DNA of 64,000 bases. It comes from CAUZIZ01 sp965218775. Its GTDB lineage: Bacteria; Acidobacteriota; UBA6911; RPQK01; JAJDTT01. Position 1 is the first letter of the stretch; each line of letters opens with the position of its first letter. Below the pieces are notes generated by a model. The model had not been told where the DNA came from, searched no databases, and saw only the letters and a list, made by a program, of their open reading frames with translations. A program made the translations under genes and the position numbers. Shown here one piece after another: positions 34,376-43,310 of this stretch. The stretch lies in the NCBI GenBank assembly GCA_965218775.1, contig CBDCLS010000006.1, positions 1,984,001 to 2,048,000 of the forward strand. Direction: 5' to 3'.

Positions 34376-35557
34376 ATGCCACCAACAGGACGCAATGTTT
34401 TCACGTCTGAATCGGTTACTGAAGGTCACCCAGATAAGATCGCTGACCAGATTTCCGACGCGGTTTTGGATGCGGTACTCAAGGAGGATACGAGGGGGCG
34501 CGTCGCCTGTGAGAGTCTGGTCACCACTGGACTCGTCGTAGTTGCGGGAGAGATCACTACCACCTGCCACCTCGACTTTCCAACTATTGTCCGGGAGACC
34601 ATCCGCGAAGTGGGTTACACCCGCGCCAAGTATGGTTTTGACTGCGAGACTTGCGCGGTGGTTTGTTCCGTAGATACGCAGTCTCCGGACATCGCGCAGG
34701 GTGTTGATATCGGTGGGGCAGGGGATCAAGGCCTGATGTTTGGTTTTGCCTGCACCGAAACACCTGAGCTAATGCCGATGCCCATAATGCTGGCACACCA
34801 GCTGACCCGCCAATTGTCCGAGCGCCGTCGTGATGGAACGCTCCCATGGCTTCGTCCCGATGGAAAATCACAGGTCACGATTGAGTATGACGGCCGTAAT
34901 CCGGTTCGGGTCGATACCGTGGTCATTTCTACGCAGCACAGCCCCGATGTCAGCAATGACGAGCTCGCCGAGGGCATAAGGCGAGATATCATCCGACCCA
35001 TCGTTCCACTCCATCTGATGGATGAGAATACCAAGTTCCATATCAATCCCACTGGCCGTTTTGTGGTCGGCGGTCCTCAGGGAGACTGCGGCTTGACCGG
35101 TCGGAAAATCATCGTGGATACCTATGGGGGCGTGGGCAGTCATGGAGGAGGTGCCTTCTCCGGCAAGGATCCCTCTAAGGTCGACCGGTCGGCCTCGTAC
35201 ATGGCTCGTTATGTCGCGAAGAATTGCGTCGCGGCGGGATTGGCCGATCGTCTAGCCATCCAACTGGCCTATGCCATCGGCGTGCCGGAGCCGGTGTCCA
35301 TAGCTGTAGAAACCGAAGGAACGGGAACGGTGAGCGATGATGTTCTCCGTGAACTGATCTTGTCTCACTTCAAGTTGACGCCCCGTGACATCATCGAGAC
35401 GCTGGAGCTGAGGCAACCCATCTTTCGCAAGACGGCCAGCTTCGGCCACTTCGGTCGCGAGGACGAAGGATTCGCCTGGGAGAGGACTGATCGAGCCGAA
35501 GCCCTGCGCCAAGCCGCCGGTCTACCCGAGGCCAGCGCTCAGAACGTTCTGGGATAG
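34376..35557 (+). CDS. metK: S-adenosylmethionine synthase
   Basis: 393 residues from ATG 34376, with GGAGGG at 34365-34370. Makes SAM from methionine and ATP. Signatures: FTSESVTEGHPDKIADQISD at the N-terminus, GAGDQGLMFG, the loop HINPTGRFVVGGPQGDCGLTGRKI, GGGAFSGKDPSKVDRS, and FRKTASFGHFGR near the C-terminus. The IS right end is 85 bases upstream, so any regulatory sequence further upstream has been displaced; a TTGACA at 34302-34307 inside the remaining leader lacks a convincing -10. No SAM riboswitch was recognised. Confidence 0.97.
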   Translation: MPPTGRNVFTSESVTEGHPDKIADQISDAVLDAVLKEDTRGRVACESLVTTGLVVVAGEITTTCHLDFPTIVRETIREVGYTRAKYGFDCETCAVVCSVDTQSPDIAQGVDIGGAGDQGLMFGFACTETPELMPMPIMLAHQLTRQLSERRRDGTLPWLRPDGKSQVTIEYDGRNPVRVDTVVISTQHSPDVSNDELAEGIRRDIIRPIVPLHLMDENTKFHINPTGRFVVGGPQGDCGLTGRKIIVDTYGGVGSHGGGAFSGKDPSKVDRSASYMARYVAKNCVAAGLADRLAIQLAYAIGVPEPVSIAVETEGTGTVSDDVLRELILSHFKLTPRDIIETLELRQPIFRKTASFGHFGREDEGFAWERTDRAEALRQAAGLPEASAQNVLG

Positions 35558-35727
35558 GAAGGCACCGGGTCGACATGAACAAGGTCTTCCATCTGCACCG
35601 TGAGGAACCAGGAATAGAAGTGGCCTACAGAGCCGGTGGGCTGCCTCAGTGGAGATGCGGGAAAGTGCCTCTCGTCACAAGAGAAGGCCCTTGCTCCTCG
35701 CGAGGTTCCACCAAAGTTCGCCCCCCA

Positions 35728-35868
35728 GCGGTGCTGCCCCATTCGCGAGCGAAACTTCGGGCCCGGCGTAGCGGTGGGCTCCAGGCGGCCGTCCGTGCTA
35801 AGGGCTCGGAAGAATAAGACTTCGGCCTGGAGGCCAAAGCTACGTTCGCCAATGAAGTTTCACCTTAG
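35728..35868 (+). repeat. Palindromic module of the dispersed repeat, copy 2
   Basis: Very similar over about 140 bases to 46262-46407: GAGCGAAACTTCGGGCCCGG, CGTAGCGGTGG, GCTCCAGG, AAGAATAAGACTTCGGCC, TGGAGGCCAAAGCTACGTTC and AATGAAGTTTC. GTAGC...CTCCAGG near the start and CCTGGAGGCCAAAGCTAC near the end are complementary, so it can form a long hairpin. The remainder of the metK-esterase gap (35558-35727) shows no gene. Confidence 0.75.
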
Positions 35869-35872
35869 TTGG

Positions 35873-36754
35873 CTACCTTTTGGAAGATCTCCAGAGCCAC
35901 CGCAAGGACTCGGGGAGAATTGCACCGCCATGATTGCCATCGTGAGCCCCGTCGCCGAACACGAATTTCAGGTCGTACTTCATGAACGAAAGGGCTGCGT
36001 GCATTTGCTGGTTGGCTAGCGGCCAATGACCGTGTTCATTATCCAGGTCGTGGCGGCCACCTTGCAAAAAGACGCGGATTGGCTTGGGCTCCGTCTTGCG
36101 GATCAGCGCCGCATAGTTGTGTCCCCCGCGAATGTTGGTAAAACTCCCCACGTGGCTCAACACCTTACGAAACTGATCGGGTCGCTCCCATGCCACGGTA
36201 AATGCACAGATGCCGCCGCTGCTGATTCCACCGATAGCACGCTGCTCGGAATCCTTGGATATCCTGTACGACTTTTCGACGTGGGGCAGTATTTCAGTCA
36301 GCAATAACTTGGAATAGGTATCGCTTAGCGTATCGTATTCCACACTGCGGTTTTCAGGACGTGGTCGCCACCCGGGTTCGGGAGGCAACGCAGTCCAGCG
36401 GCCAGGATCGATGAACACTCCAATCGTTACGGGCATGTCGCCTTTGTGGATGAGATTGTCAAACACCGTCGGGACCCGGAAGTCGCCGGATTCCGATACG
36501 TAGGCGTGTCCATCCTGGAAAACCATCAACGCCGCCGGCTTAGCGGCATCGTATTGCTTCGGGACGTAGACCCAGTATCGTCGAACGGTGCCGGCATAGA
36601 CTTGCTCAGATCTCCACACGTGCATCGTCAAGTCGCCGCGCGGCACGCCATCCTGTCTCTGCGAATCGACCCCCAGCTCGTACCGTTTTGGTTCGACCTG
36701 GGCGACTGCGGTTACGGGGACGATCAAGGTAAGGGCCACTAGCGCTAATCGCAT
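35873..36754 (-). CDS. Secreted alpha/beta-hydrolase, enterochelin-esterase-like
   Basis: 293 residues with a signal peptide (LALVALTLIVPVTAVAQ). Putative esterase family: the strand RRYWVYVPKQYD, oxyanion-region LMVFQDGHAY, the nucleophile elbow GISSGG with Ser near residue 178, and a late catalytic His in GDGAHDGNHGG. The family covers ferric-enterobactin esterases, feruloyl/acetyl xylan esterases and trehalose mycolyltransferase-like folds; the periplasmic location and lack of siderophore genes favour a carbohydrate ester substrate. Complete; monocistronic, divergent from the rhomboid gene. Confidence 0.85.
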   Translation of the reverse strand: MRLALVALTLIVPVTAVAQVEPKRYELGVDSQRQDGVPRGDLTMHVWRSEQVYAGTVRRYWVYVPKQYDAAKPAALMVFQDGHAYVSESGDFRVPTVFDNLIHKGDMPVTIGVFIDPGRWTALPPEPGWRPRPENRSVEYDTLSDTYSKLLLTEILPHVEKSYRISKDSEQRAIGGISSGGICAFTVAWERPDQFRKVLSHVGSFTNIRGGHNYAALIRKTEPKPIRVFLQGGRHDLDNEHGHWPLANQQMHAALSFMKYDLKFVFGDGAHDGNHGGAILPESLRWLWRSSKR

Positions 36755-36843
36755 GATCGATGTCCTTGTCTGATGTTCGAGACCCGGTGACTGGAAATCC
36801 TGCCTCGCCCGAGTGTCAAAGCAGGCGTGTTATCATCTCAGCT

Positions 36844-37554
36844 GTGAGCTACGGTTCCAGACCCTACGTTACCATGGGTCCCAATCTGACGACCATGGTG
36901 AAATACCTGGTCATTGCCTGTGCGGTGACCTTCGTACTTCAGTTTGGGGCTGGGGCGGAGATGACGCTCATCTTCGGTCTCACCCCCTTCGCGGTTCTCG
37001 AAAAGCTCTTCGTCTGGCAACTCTTCACCTATCTCTTTCTTCACGGGGACTTCTGGCACCTGTTCTGGAATATGTTCGCCCTCTGGATGTTTGGCTGCGA
37101 GCTGGAGCGCTATTGGGGAAGCCGGGAGTTCCTGCGCTTCTTCCTCGTCACTGGAGTCGGTGCCGGAGTGCTGTCGATTCTGTTTGATCCGCTGGGACAG
37201 GTGCCAACCATTGGAGCCAGCGGATCCATCTACGGCATCCTCATGGCCTATGGAATGATGTTTCCAGACCGGCAGGTCTATCTCTACTTTCTGTTTCCGG
37301 TCAAGGTCAAATACTTCGTTGCCTTTCTCGGAGCAATCGCCTTCTTCTCCGCTCTCGGCTCTTCCGGCAGTACCATTGCCCACGTGGCTCATCTGGGAGG
37401 CATGGTCTTTGCTTTCTTGTATCTGAAAGGGTGGTTGTCCTGGTCAGGTTTACGCCAGAGCTATCATCGCTGGAGGATCAAGCGGATGAGAGAGCGCTTC
37501 AAGGTGTATGAGAAGAAGCCCCCGAGTAGAGAAGACGATTTCTGGATTCACTGA
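36844..37554 (+). CDS. Rhomboid-family intramembrane serine protease
   Basis: 236 residues from GTG 36844 (start YGSRPYVTMGPNLT, usual for this group); the frame upstream lacks family character and overlaps the esterase leader. Six membrane spans. Catalytic Ser126 in GASGSIYG and His183 in AHVAHLGG; the L1-loop FLHGDFWHLFWNMFALWMFG carries the HxxxN-type oxyanion His/Asn. A basic C-terminal cytoplasmic tail follows. Substrate unknown. Confidence 0.9.
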   Translation: MSYGSRPYVTMGPNLTTMVKYLVIACAVTFVLQFGAGAEMTLIFGLTPFAVLEKLFVWQLFTYLFLHGDFWHLFWNMFALWMFGCELERYWGSREFLRFFLVTGVGAGVLSILFDPLGQVPTIGASGSIYGILMAYGMMFPDRQVYLYFLFPVKVKYFVAFLGAIAFFSALGSSGSTIAHVAHLGGMVFAFLYLKGWLSWSGLRQSYHRWRIKRMRERFKVYEKKPPSREDDFWIH

Positions 37555-37563
37555 CAATTCCCC

Positions 37564-38664
37564 TTACGTTTTCCCCGGGCTGTGTATGCCCCCGGGTCGT
37601 TCGGTAAGAAAACCCGCCGAGAATCGGTTCCGGACGGCCAGCAGCTCAGCCAAAATGCTAACCGCAATCTCGCATGGTCCCTCCGCGCCAATGTCCAGAC
37701 CCATGGGGTTACGCAGCCGAGCCAACTGTTGGGGGGTGGCCTGAAACCCTTCCTTTCCTAGGCCATCAAGCAACTTGCCGCAGCGCGAGCGGGGCCCCAA
37801 GACTCCTACATAAGGGGCGTCGCTCTCGAGAGCGAAAAGCAGGGCCGCCTGGTCCCGCTCCAATTGATGATTCATGATCGCGACATAGCTGCGCGGGCCG
37901 AGCCGTACCTTTTCAGGGTACTCCGATGGATGGGCCAGGATGATGTGGGAATCTGGAAAACGCTCGGCACTGGCGAGATTGGGACGCGGATCCACCACGC
38001 TGACAGCCAGTCCCAGTTTGACGGCCAGGGCGGCTACCGGAATGGCGTCGTGGCCCGCTCCGAAGAGGACGACCTCGGTTGGTGGGAGATTCACGTCGAA
38101 GAGGATTTCCGATCCTTCGATGAGTTGAGTCTGTGAGGTGGGATGGTCTGAAGTCAGAATCGCCCGCGCGGCGGCGACCAGGGTTGCAGAGAGCTCATCT
38201 TCCATAGTTCCAATGGCGGCGCCTTCGGTCAGGAGTATCCAGCTTCCCAGTGGAAGCGAGGCCTGAGAGGAACCGTGCACCACAGCTCTCACTGAGATCT
38301 CTCCGACCGATAAGGCGTGCAGCCAGGGGTCCCATGCCGGGTGCCTATCTATCAGCTCGATAAGAACGTCGACGGTGCCATCGCACCCCATCCCAAATCC
38401 CCACAGCGCATCGTCTTTGAGATCAAAGCGGCGAAACTCGGGCTCACCATTCCGGAGGACTGAGGCAGCTGTGTCTGCTACCTCCGGCTCCAGGCACCCT
38501 CCGGAGATCATCCCGGTAGCGACGCCAGTTTCGTCGATTGCAACCTTGGCGCCTTCTCGCCGATAGGCAGAGCCGCTAACTCGCACCACCGTCGCCAGAG
38601 CCGTCCGTCGACCGGACTTCCGGTTCGCCAATATCGCCGCAGCCAGAGCCGCTTCTTCACGCAT
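37564..38664 (-). CDS. xdhC: XdhC/CoxF-family molybdenum hydroxylase maturation protein
   Basis: 366 residues. XdhC-type proteins bind molybdenum cofactor and help its sulfuration and insertion into xanthine dehydrogenase-like enzymes. N-terminal domain with SGGCLEPEV (54-62); C-terminal Rossmann domain with VVLFGAGHDAIPVAALA and VDPRPNLA. Divergent from the coxG-S-L-M-D-E-mocA run that needs such a factor. The C-terminus continues with a small regulatory-looking extension. Complete. Confidence 0.92.
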   Translation of the reverse strand: MREEAALAAAILANRKSGRRTALATVVRVSGSAYRREGAKVAIDETGVATGMISGGCLEPEVADTAASVLRNGEPEFRRFDLKDDALWGFGMGCDGTVDVLIELIDRHPAWDPWLHALSVGEISVRAVVHGSSQASLPLGSWILLTEGAAIGTMEDELSATLVAAARAILTSDHPTSQTQLIEGSEILFDVNLPPTEVVLFGAGHDAIPVAALAVKLGLAVSVVDPRPNLASAERFPDSHIILAHPSEYPEKVRLGPRSYVAIMNHQLERDQAALLFALESDAPYVGVLGPRSRCGKLLDGLGKEGFQATPQQLARLRNPMGLDIGAEGPCEIAVSILAELLAVRNRFSAGFLTERPGGIHSPGKT

Positions 38665-38699
38665 GGTTACCGCCCCAAGTTTACAGGTTGCAGGACCCA

Positions 38700-38880
38700 G
38701 CTTACAGGTTGAACGTCTGAACGCCGCGCGTCACACGCCGCTGGGCCAAGTCCAACAGAGCCGCGTACGAATTGACGCGCTAGCAATATGAGGCCAGGTT
38801 CCCAGGAGAGAGCGGACAACAGCAAAATCTCCCCTGTACTCAACCGAGTTGGGACCCGCGACCTACAACCTGCGGCTCGA
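38700..38880 (+). repeat. Composite dispersed repeat, copy D
   Basis: Contains CCAAGTCCAACAGAGCCGCG, the GAATTGACGCGCTAGCAATATGAGGCC block and GGAGAGAGCGGACAACAGCAAAATC, matching copy C and the reverse copies E and F, without the MITE. Fills the divergent xdhC-coxG spacer together with a GAACGTCTGAACG motif also seen near 43160. Confidence 0.65.
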
Positions 38881-38893
38881 GAGTTAAAAGTGT

Positions 38894-38922
38894 TTGACAG
38901 TCTATCTCGCGACTTGAAGAAT
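38894..38922 (+). promoter_or_regulatory. Promoter candidate for the cox cluster
   Basis: Consensus TTGACA (38894-38899), 17 bases, AAGAAT (38917-38922, four of six). Start point near 38929, about 10 bases before the coxG ATG. Confidence 0.5.
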
Positions 38923-38938
38923 AGGGCGAGGCTGAAAG

Positions 38939-39376
38939 ATGCAGATTGCCGGGACTCACACCCTTCCAATGTCTCGTGATCGGGCCTGGCAGCTGCTCAA
39001 CGACCCAGAGGTGTTGGCGCGTGTCACTCCCGGAGTCAAGAAGCTTGAGCCGGAGGGTCCTGATCGCTTCAAAGCAAAGCTCGAGCTGGCCGTGGGACCC
39101 GTCCGAGGCAGTTTTGAGGGGCATGTGGAGGTGCAGGATAAACAGGCCCCCAGCGAGCTGACCCTATATGTAGAAGGACAAGGGAGAGCCGGTGACATCG
39201 TAGCGAAGGGCAGAATCAAACTGGCCGAGGACAATGGCAAAACCCTGGTGAATTACGAAGGCGACGCCCAGATTACCGGCACGCTGGCGGCGGTGGGAAG
39301 TCGTTTGTTCTCTGGTGTCGCACGAAGGCTCGCGACCCTCTTCTTCAAGAAGCTTGAGGAGGAGGGGTCTTCTTAG
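38939..39376 (+). CDS. coxG: CoxG-type SRPBCC protein
   Basis: 145 residues. START/SRPBCC-fold protein of the carbon monoxide dehydrogenase subunit G family: opening IAGTHTLPMSRDRAWQLLNDPEVLARVTPG and GRIKLAEDNGKTLVNYEGDAQITGTLAAVGSRL are characteristic. CoxG is thought to recruit the enzyme to the membrane or assist assembly; here no long C-terminal membrane anchor is present. First gene of the cluster. Confidence 0.88.
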   Translation: MQIAGTHTLPMSRDRAWQLLNDPEVLARVTPGVKKLEPEGPDRFKAKLELAVGPVRGSFEGHVEVQDKQAPSELTLYVEGQGRAGDIVAKGRIKLAEDNGKTLVNYEGDAQITGTLAAVGSRLFSGVARRLATLFFKKLEEEGSS

Positions 39377-39407
39377 TTTCTTGGTGTGTAGATGGAGGTA
39401 ACTTGGC

Positions 39408-39893
39408 ATGGAAAAGATACCTATTGAAATCAGCGTAAACGGAACCACTTATCAACGTGAGGTGCAGCCTCGTCTGCTGCTCGTCCATTTTCTCCGTGAC
39501 GCGCTCGGCCTGACTGGAACCCATGTTGGGTGTGATACCTCCAACTGTGGAGCCTGCACCGTGAGCCTCAACGGGATGGCTGTAAAGTCTTGCACGCTCT
39601 TCGCAGTCCAGGCTGATGGGGATGCCATCACTACGGTTGAGGGTTTGGCAGAGGACGGGAAACTCCACCCAATCCAAGAGGCTTTCTGGGAAGAACATGG
39701 GCTACAGTGCGGTTATTGTACGCCCGGCTTCATGCTGGCTGCCGTTCAGCTCCTGGAGCAGAATCCGGGTGCTACTGAAGTGGAGATTCGGCATGCCTTG
39801 GAAGGCAACCTGTGCCGCTGCACCGGATACCAGCACATCGTAAACGCAGTCCAGAGCGCCGCCCGCAAGATGCGGGAAGCCGGTGCGAGCTAG
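39408..39893 (+). CDS. coxS: Molybdenum hydroxylase small (2Fe-2S) subunit
   Basis: 161 residues. Carries both iron-sulfur clusters of the hydroxylase: the plant-ferredoxin-type cluster with C42, C47, C50, C62 (GCDTSNCGAC) and the helical cluster with C101, C104, C136, C138 (CGYC and CRC). Electrons pass from the molybdenum site through these to FAD. Starts 31 bases after coxG and ends 12 bases before coxL. Complete. Confidence 0.95.
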   Translation: MEKIPIEISVNGTTYQREVQPRLLLVHFLRDALGLTGTHVGCDTSNCGACTVSLNGMAVKSCTLFAVQADGDAITTVEGLAEDGKLHPIQEAFWEEHGLQCGYCTPGFMLAAVQLLEQNPGATEVEIRHALEGNLCRCTGYQHIVNAVQSAARKMREAGAS

Positions 39894-39905
39894 GAGGACC
39901 CGAGG

Positions 39906-42257
39906 ATGGCAACAAAATTTTTTGGCACACGGGTTAAGCGCCGCGAGGATCCCCGGTTGATCACGGGCACAGGGCAGTACACGGACGACATCAGTCTCAC
40001 CGGGATGCTTTATGCGGTCTTCGTTCGAAGTCCCCATGCGCACGCTAGAATTCGGTCCGTAGACCTGGAGGCTGTTCGGGTAGCCCCGGGTGTGGTGGCC
40101 GCCTTCTCGGGCAAGGATCTCGAGCACAAGGTCAATCCCATACCCACTGCCTGGCTGCTCCCGGACTGTAACCTGAAGACGCCGCCGCATCCAACCCTGG
40201 CTCTAGACACAGTCCGTTACGTCGGGGATGGGGTCGCGGTGATCGTGGCCGAGGACCGTTACCTGGCCGAGGACGCAGCCGAGCTGGTCAAGGTGGACTA
40301 TGAGCTCCTCGAGCCGGTCGTGAACAGCGAAAAGGCGGTTCAAAAAGGCGCCCCCGTGGTTCACGAGGAGGCCGAGGACAACCTCGCCTTTGATTGGAAT
40401 CTGGGTGGAGGCGATCTGGACAAGGCTTTCGCCGACTCGGATGGAGTGCTCAAGGTCCGGCTGCTCAACCAGAGGCTGATTCCCAACGCGATCGAGCCTC
40501 GAGGCTGCGTGGCAGAGTACAACTCGGGATCTGGGGCGCTGACCCTCCGCCTGACAAGCCAGAACCCTCACATCCATCGTCTCCTCCTGTCGGGCGTTTT
40601 GAATGTCCCCGAGCATAAACTGCGCATTGCGACTCCCGAGATCGGGGGCGGCTTCGGAAGTAAGATAGCCGTCTATGCTGATGAGGCCGTGGTCGCATTC
40701 TGCGCCATGCAAACCGGCAAGGCCGTCAAGTGGGTCGAAACCCGGCGAGAGAACTACCTGAGTACCACTCACGGCCGGGACCACATCACTGACCTGGAGG
40801 CGGCCTATCGTCAGGACGGGAAGATCCTGGGACTGAAGGTCAAGACCTACGCCAACATGGGCGCCTATCTGTCCACGGCGGCGCCTGGAGTGCCGACCTG
40901 GCTCTATGGGCTGATGCTCTCGGGGGTCTACGACATTCCTGCTATTCAGTGTCAGGTTCTAGGGGTCTTGACCCACACCACCCCCACCGATGCCTATCGG
41001 GGAGCGGGTCGCCCTGAGGCCACCTTTCTATTGGAGCGGGTGATGGACCTTCTGGCGACTGAGCTGAATCTTGACATCGTGGAGATACGAAGAAGGAACT
41101 TCATCCAGAAGGAACAGTTTCCTCACACCGTGGCCATGGGCGTCAGCTACGACAGCGGAGACTACGAGCTGACATTGGGGCGCTGCCTCGAAACGCTCGA
41201 CTATGAAGCCTTTCGGGCGGAGCAAGCAGAGGCGAGAAAGGCTGGGCGTTATCTGGGCATGGGGCTGTCTACCTATGCTGAGATCTGCGGTCTTGGTCCC
41301 AGCCAGGTAGTAGGAAGTACCGGATTTCAAGGAGGACTCTGGGAGTCAGGCCAGGTTCGCGTCCATCCCACCGGAAAAGTGACGCTCATGACCGGGACCA
41401 ATCCCCACGGTCAGGGTGAGGAGACCACCTTCGCGCAGATGGTAGGTGATCTGTTCGGGATCCCAATCGAAGATATTGACGTGGTGCACGGGGATACCGA
41501 CCTCATCCCAATGGGCATGGGGACCTACGGAAGCCGCGGGACCGCGGTTGGTGGTATCGCGCTCTACCAGGCGGCTCACAAGGTGATCGAGAAGGCACGC
41601 AAGATTGCCGCTCACCAGATCGAGGCCAGAGAGGAGGACCTGGTTTTTGAGAATGGGTCCTTTCAGGTGAAGGGTTCCCCTGACAAGAGTCTTTCGTTCC
41701 AGGACGTGGCTCTGCAGGCCTATCTGGCCTGGAACTTGCCCGAAGGGCTGGAGCCGGGACTGGAGGCGCAGGCGTTCTACGATCCCAACAACTTCGTCTT
41801 TCCCTTCGGCGCTCACGCCTGCATCGTGGAAGTGGACTCCGAAACCGGCCAAACCAAGATACTGCGCTACGTAGCCATCGATGACTGTGGACGCGTGATC
41901 AACCCGATGATTGTGGATGGCCAGATCCAGGGAGGGATCGCCCAGGGAATCGCCCAGGCGCTTTATGAATTTGCGTACTATGATGACTCAGGTCAGCTCT
42001 TGAGCGCCTCGCTGATGGACTACGCGGTGCCCAAGGCTAGCCAGATCCCTCGCTTCGAGCTGGACCGGACCGAGACACCCTCACCCGTTAATCCACTTGG
42101 GATCAAGGGGATTGGGGAAGCGGGAACGATCGCCAGTACGGTAGCCGTCGTCAATGCGGTGGTCGACGCTCTCAGTCCCTACGGCATTACCCATATAGAT
42201 ATGCCGCTCACGCCACCTCGGGTATGGCAGGCCATCCAACAGGCGAAGGGGAGGTAA
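39906..42257 (+). CDS. coxL: Form II CoxL-like molybdenum hydroxylase large subunit
   Basis: 783 residues. Binds molybdopterin cytosine dinucleotide. The active-site loop reads AYRGAGR (363-369), the form II signature, instead of the AYXCSFR of true form I CO dehydrogenases, so no S-selanyl-Cys can form. Catalytic Glu738 in GIGEAGT is present; PEIGGGFGSK and GVEPRG-like IEPRGCVAEY contact the cofactor. Form II proteins have been linked with CO oxidation in a few bacteria but may act on other substrates (aldehydes, purines, aromatic rings). Within the S-L-M order typical of form II. Confidence 0.93.
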   Translation: MATKFFGTRVKRREDPRLITGTGQYTDDISLTGMLYAVFVRSPHAHARIRSVDLEAVRVAPGVVAAFSGKDLEHKVNPIPTAWLLPDCNLKTPPHPTLALDTVRYVGDGVAVIVAEDRYLAEDAAELVKVDYELLEPVVNSEKAVQKGAPVVHEEAEDNLAFDWNLGGGDLDKAFADSDGVLKVRLLNQRLIPNAIEPRGCVAEYNSGSGALTLRLTSQNPHIHRLLLSGVLNVPEHKLRIATPEIGGGFGSKIAVYADEAVVAFCAMQTGKAVKWVETRRENYLSTTHGRDHITDLEAAYRQDGKILGLKVKTYANMGAYLSTAAPGVPTWLYGLMLSGVYDIPAIQCQVLGVLTHTTPTDAYRGAGRPEATFLLERVMDLLATELNLDIVEIRRRNFIQKEQFPHTVAMGVSYDSGDYELTLGRCLETLDYEAFRAEQAEARKAGRYLGMGLSTYAEICGLGPSQVVGSTGFQGGLWESGQVRVHPTGKVTLMTGTNPHGQGEETTFAQMVGDLFGIPIEDIDVVHGDTDLIPMGMGTYGSRGTAVGGIALYQAAHKVIEKARKIAAHQIEAREEDLVFENGSFQVKGSPDKSLSFQDVALQAYLAWNLPEGLEPGLEAQAFYDPNNFVFPFGAHACIVEVDSETGQTKILRYVAIDDCGRVINPMIVDGQIQGGIAQGIAQALYEFAYYDDSGQLLSASLMDYAVPKASQIPRFELDRTETPSPVNPLGIKGIGEAGTIASTVAVVNAVVDALSPYGITHIDMPLTPPRVWQAIQQAKGR

Positions 42258-42261
42258 ACAG

Positions 42262-43131
42262 ATGTACCCTGGAAATTTCACATATCACTCGCCCGAAACC
42301 ATCGAAGAAGCGATTGATCTGCTCGAGAGTCATGGATCAGAGGCCAAGCTGCTGGCAGGAGGGCACAGTCTGATCCCGATGATGAAACTGCGGTTGGTGG
42401 ACTCCGCTCACCTGATCGATCTCAAGAAGCTTCGCTCCAGCCTCAGCTACATCAAAGAGGACGGCGGTCGAGTAGCGATCGGTGCCTTGACCACCCATCA
42501 CCAGGTGGAGACTTCAGAGCTGCTCCAGGCCAAGGCTCCCCTCCTGGCAGAGGCTGCTTCGGTGATTGGCGATGTTCAGGTCCGCAACATGGGCACTTTC
42601 GGCGGCAGTCTGGCACACGCTGATCCGGCGGCGGACCATCCCGCGCCCGCACTGGCCCTCGAAGCTGAGCTTGTGGTTCAGGGATCCGGAGGTCGTCGAG
42701 CGGTCGGGGCGGAAGACTTCTTTCTGGGCCTATTTGCCACCGCGCTCGAGCCTTCTGAAGTTCTGGTGGAAGTCGGCTTTCCAGCGCTTCCGACAGGAAC
42801 CGGAAGTTGCTATCTCAAGTACCCCCATCCGGCCTCGGGATACGCCGTCTGCGGCGTTGCCGCCTTGACCACGCGTGACGGAAACGGCAACTGTAGTTGC
42901 TGTCGCATCGGGATTACCGGAATCTCCGATGGACCTTACCGGGCCCGTGCCGTGGAGGGACAGCTCGAGAGTCAGGCGGTCTCTTCTGAGCTCATCGCCG
43001 AGGCCGCCCAGAAGGCGACAGACGGGATTGAGCCGCTGGAAGATTTCTTTGCCGATGCCGACTACCGCAGTAGCCTTGCCGCCACCTACGTCAGGCGAGC
43101 GCTCGCCACGGCCTGGGAGCGCGCGGGGTAG
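42262..43131 (+). CDS. coxM: Molybdenum hydroxylase medium (FAD) subunit
   Basis: 289 residues, 4 bases after coxL with GGGGAGG upstream. FAD-binding PCMH fold: AGGHSLIPMMKLR (about 32-44) and TFGGSLAHADPAAD (about 112-125) bind the isoalloxazine and diphosphate; C-terminal CO-dehydrogenase flavoprotein domain follows. Passes electrons to a quinone or other acceptor. Complete. Confidence 0.95.
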   Translation: MYPGNFTYHSPETIEEAIDLLESHGSEAKLLAGGHSLIPMMKLRLVDSAHLIDLKKLRSSLSYIKEDGGRVAIGALTTHHQVETSELLQAKAPLLAEAASVIGDVQVRNMGTFGGSLAHADPAADHPAPALALEAELVVQGSGGRRAVGAEDFFLGLFATALEPSEVLVEVGFPALPTGTGSCYLKYPHPASGYAVCGVAALTTRDGNGNCSCCRIGITGISDGPYRARAVEGQLESQAVSSELIAEAAQKATDGIEPLEDFFADADYRSSLAATYVRRALATAWERAG

Positions 43132-43310
43132 GGGAGGTCGCAGGTCGGAACGTCACACGTCTGAACGTCGTACGTCCCAGATCAGGGATCACTTGTCGTG
43201 AGTCTTCGAAGTTTCAGGTTTCCGCAGCTGTCAATTCCGAAGCTGTCTGCTGCCGGCCAAAGGACGTGCGACCTTCAGACGTTCCGACGTGCGACTCCTC
43301 GGTGACCTGC
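43132..43310. repeat. Long inverted repeat of GTCGCA/ACGT-rich arms between coxM and coxD
   Basis: Left arm 43137-43177 begins GGTCGCAGGTCGGAACGTC; right arm 43262-43298 ends GTTCCGACGTGCGACTCC and is roughly its inverse, with about 85 bases between, including the CGAAGTTTCAGGTTT end of the dispersed repeat. It separates the structural from the accessory cox genes and could attenuate read-through. Confidence 0.55.
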
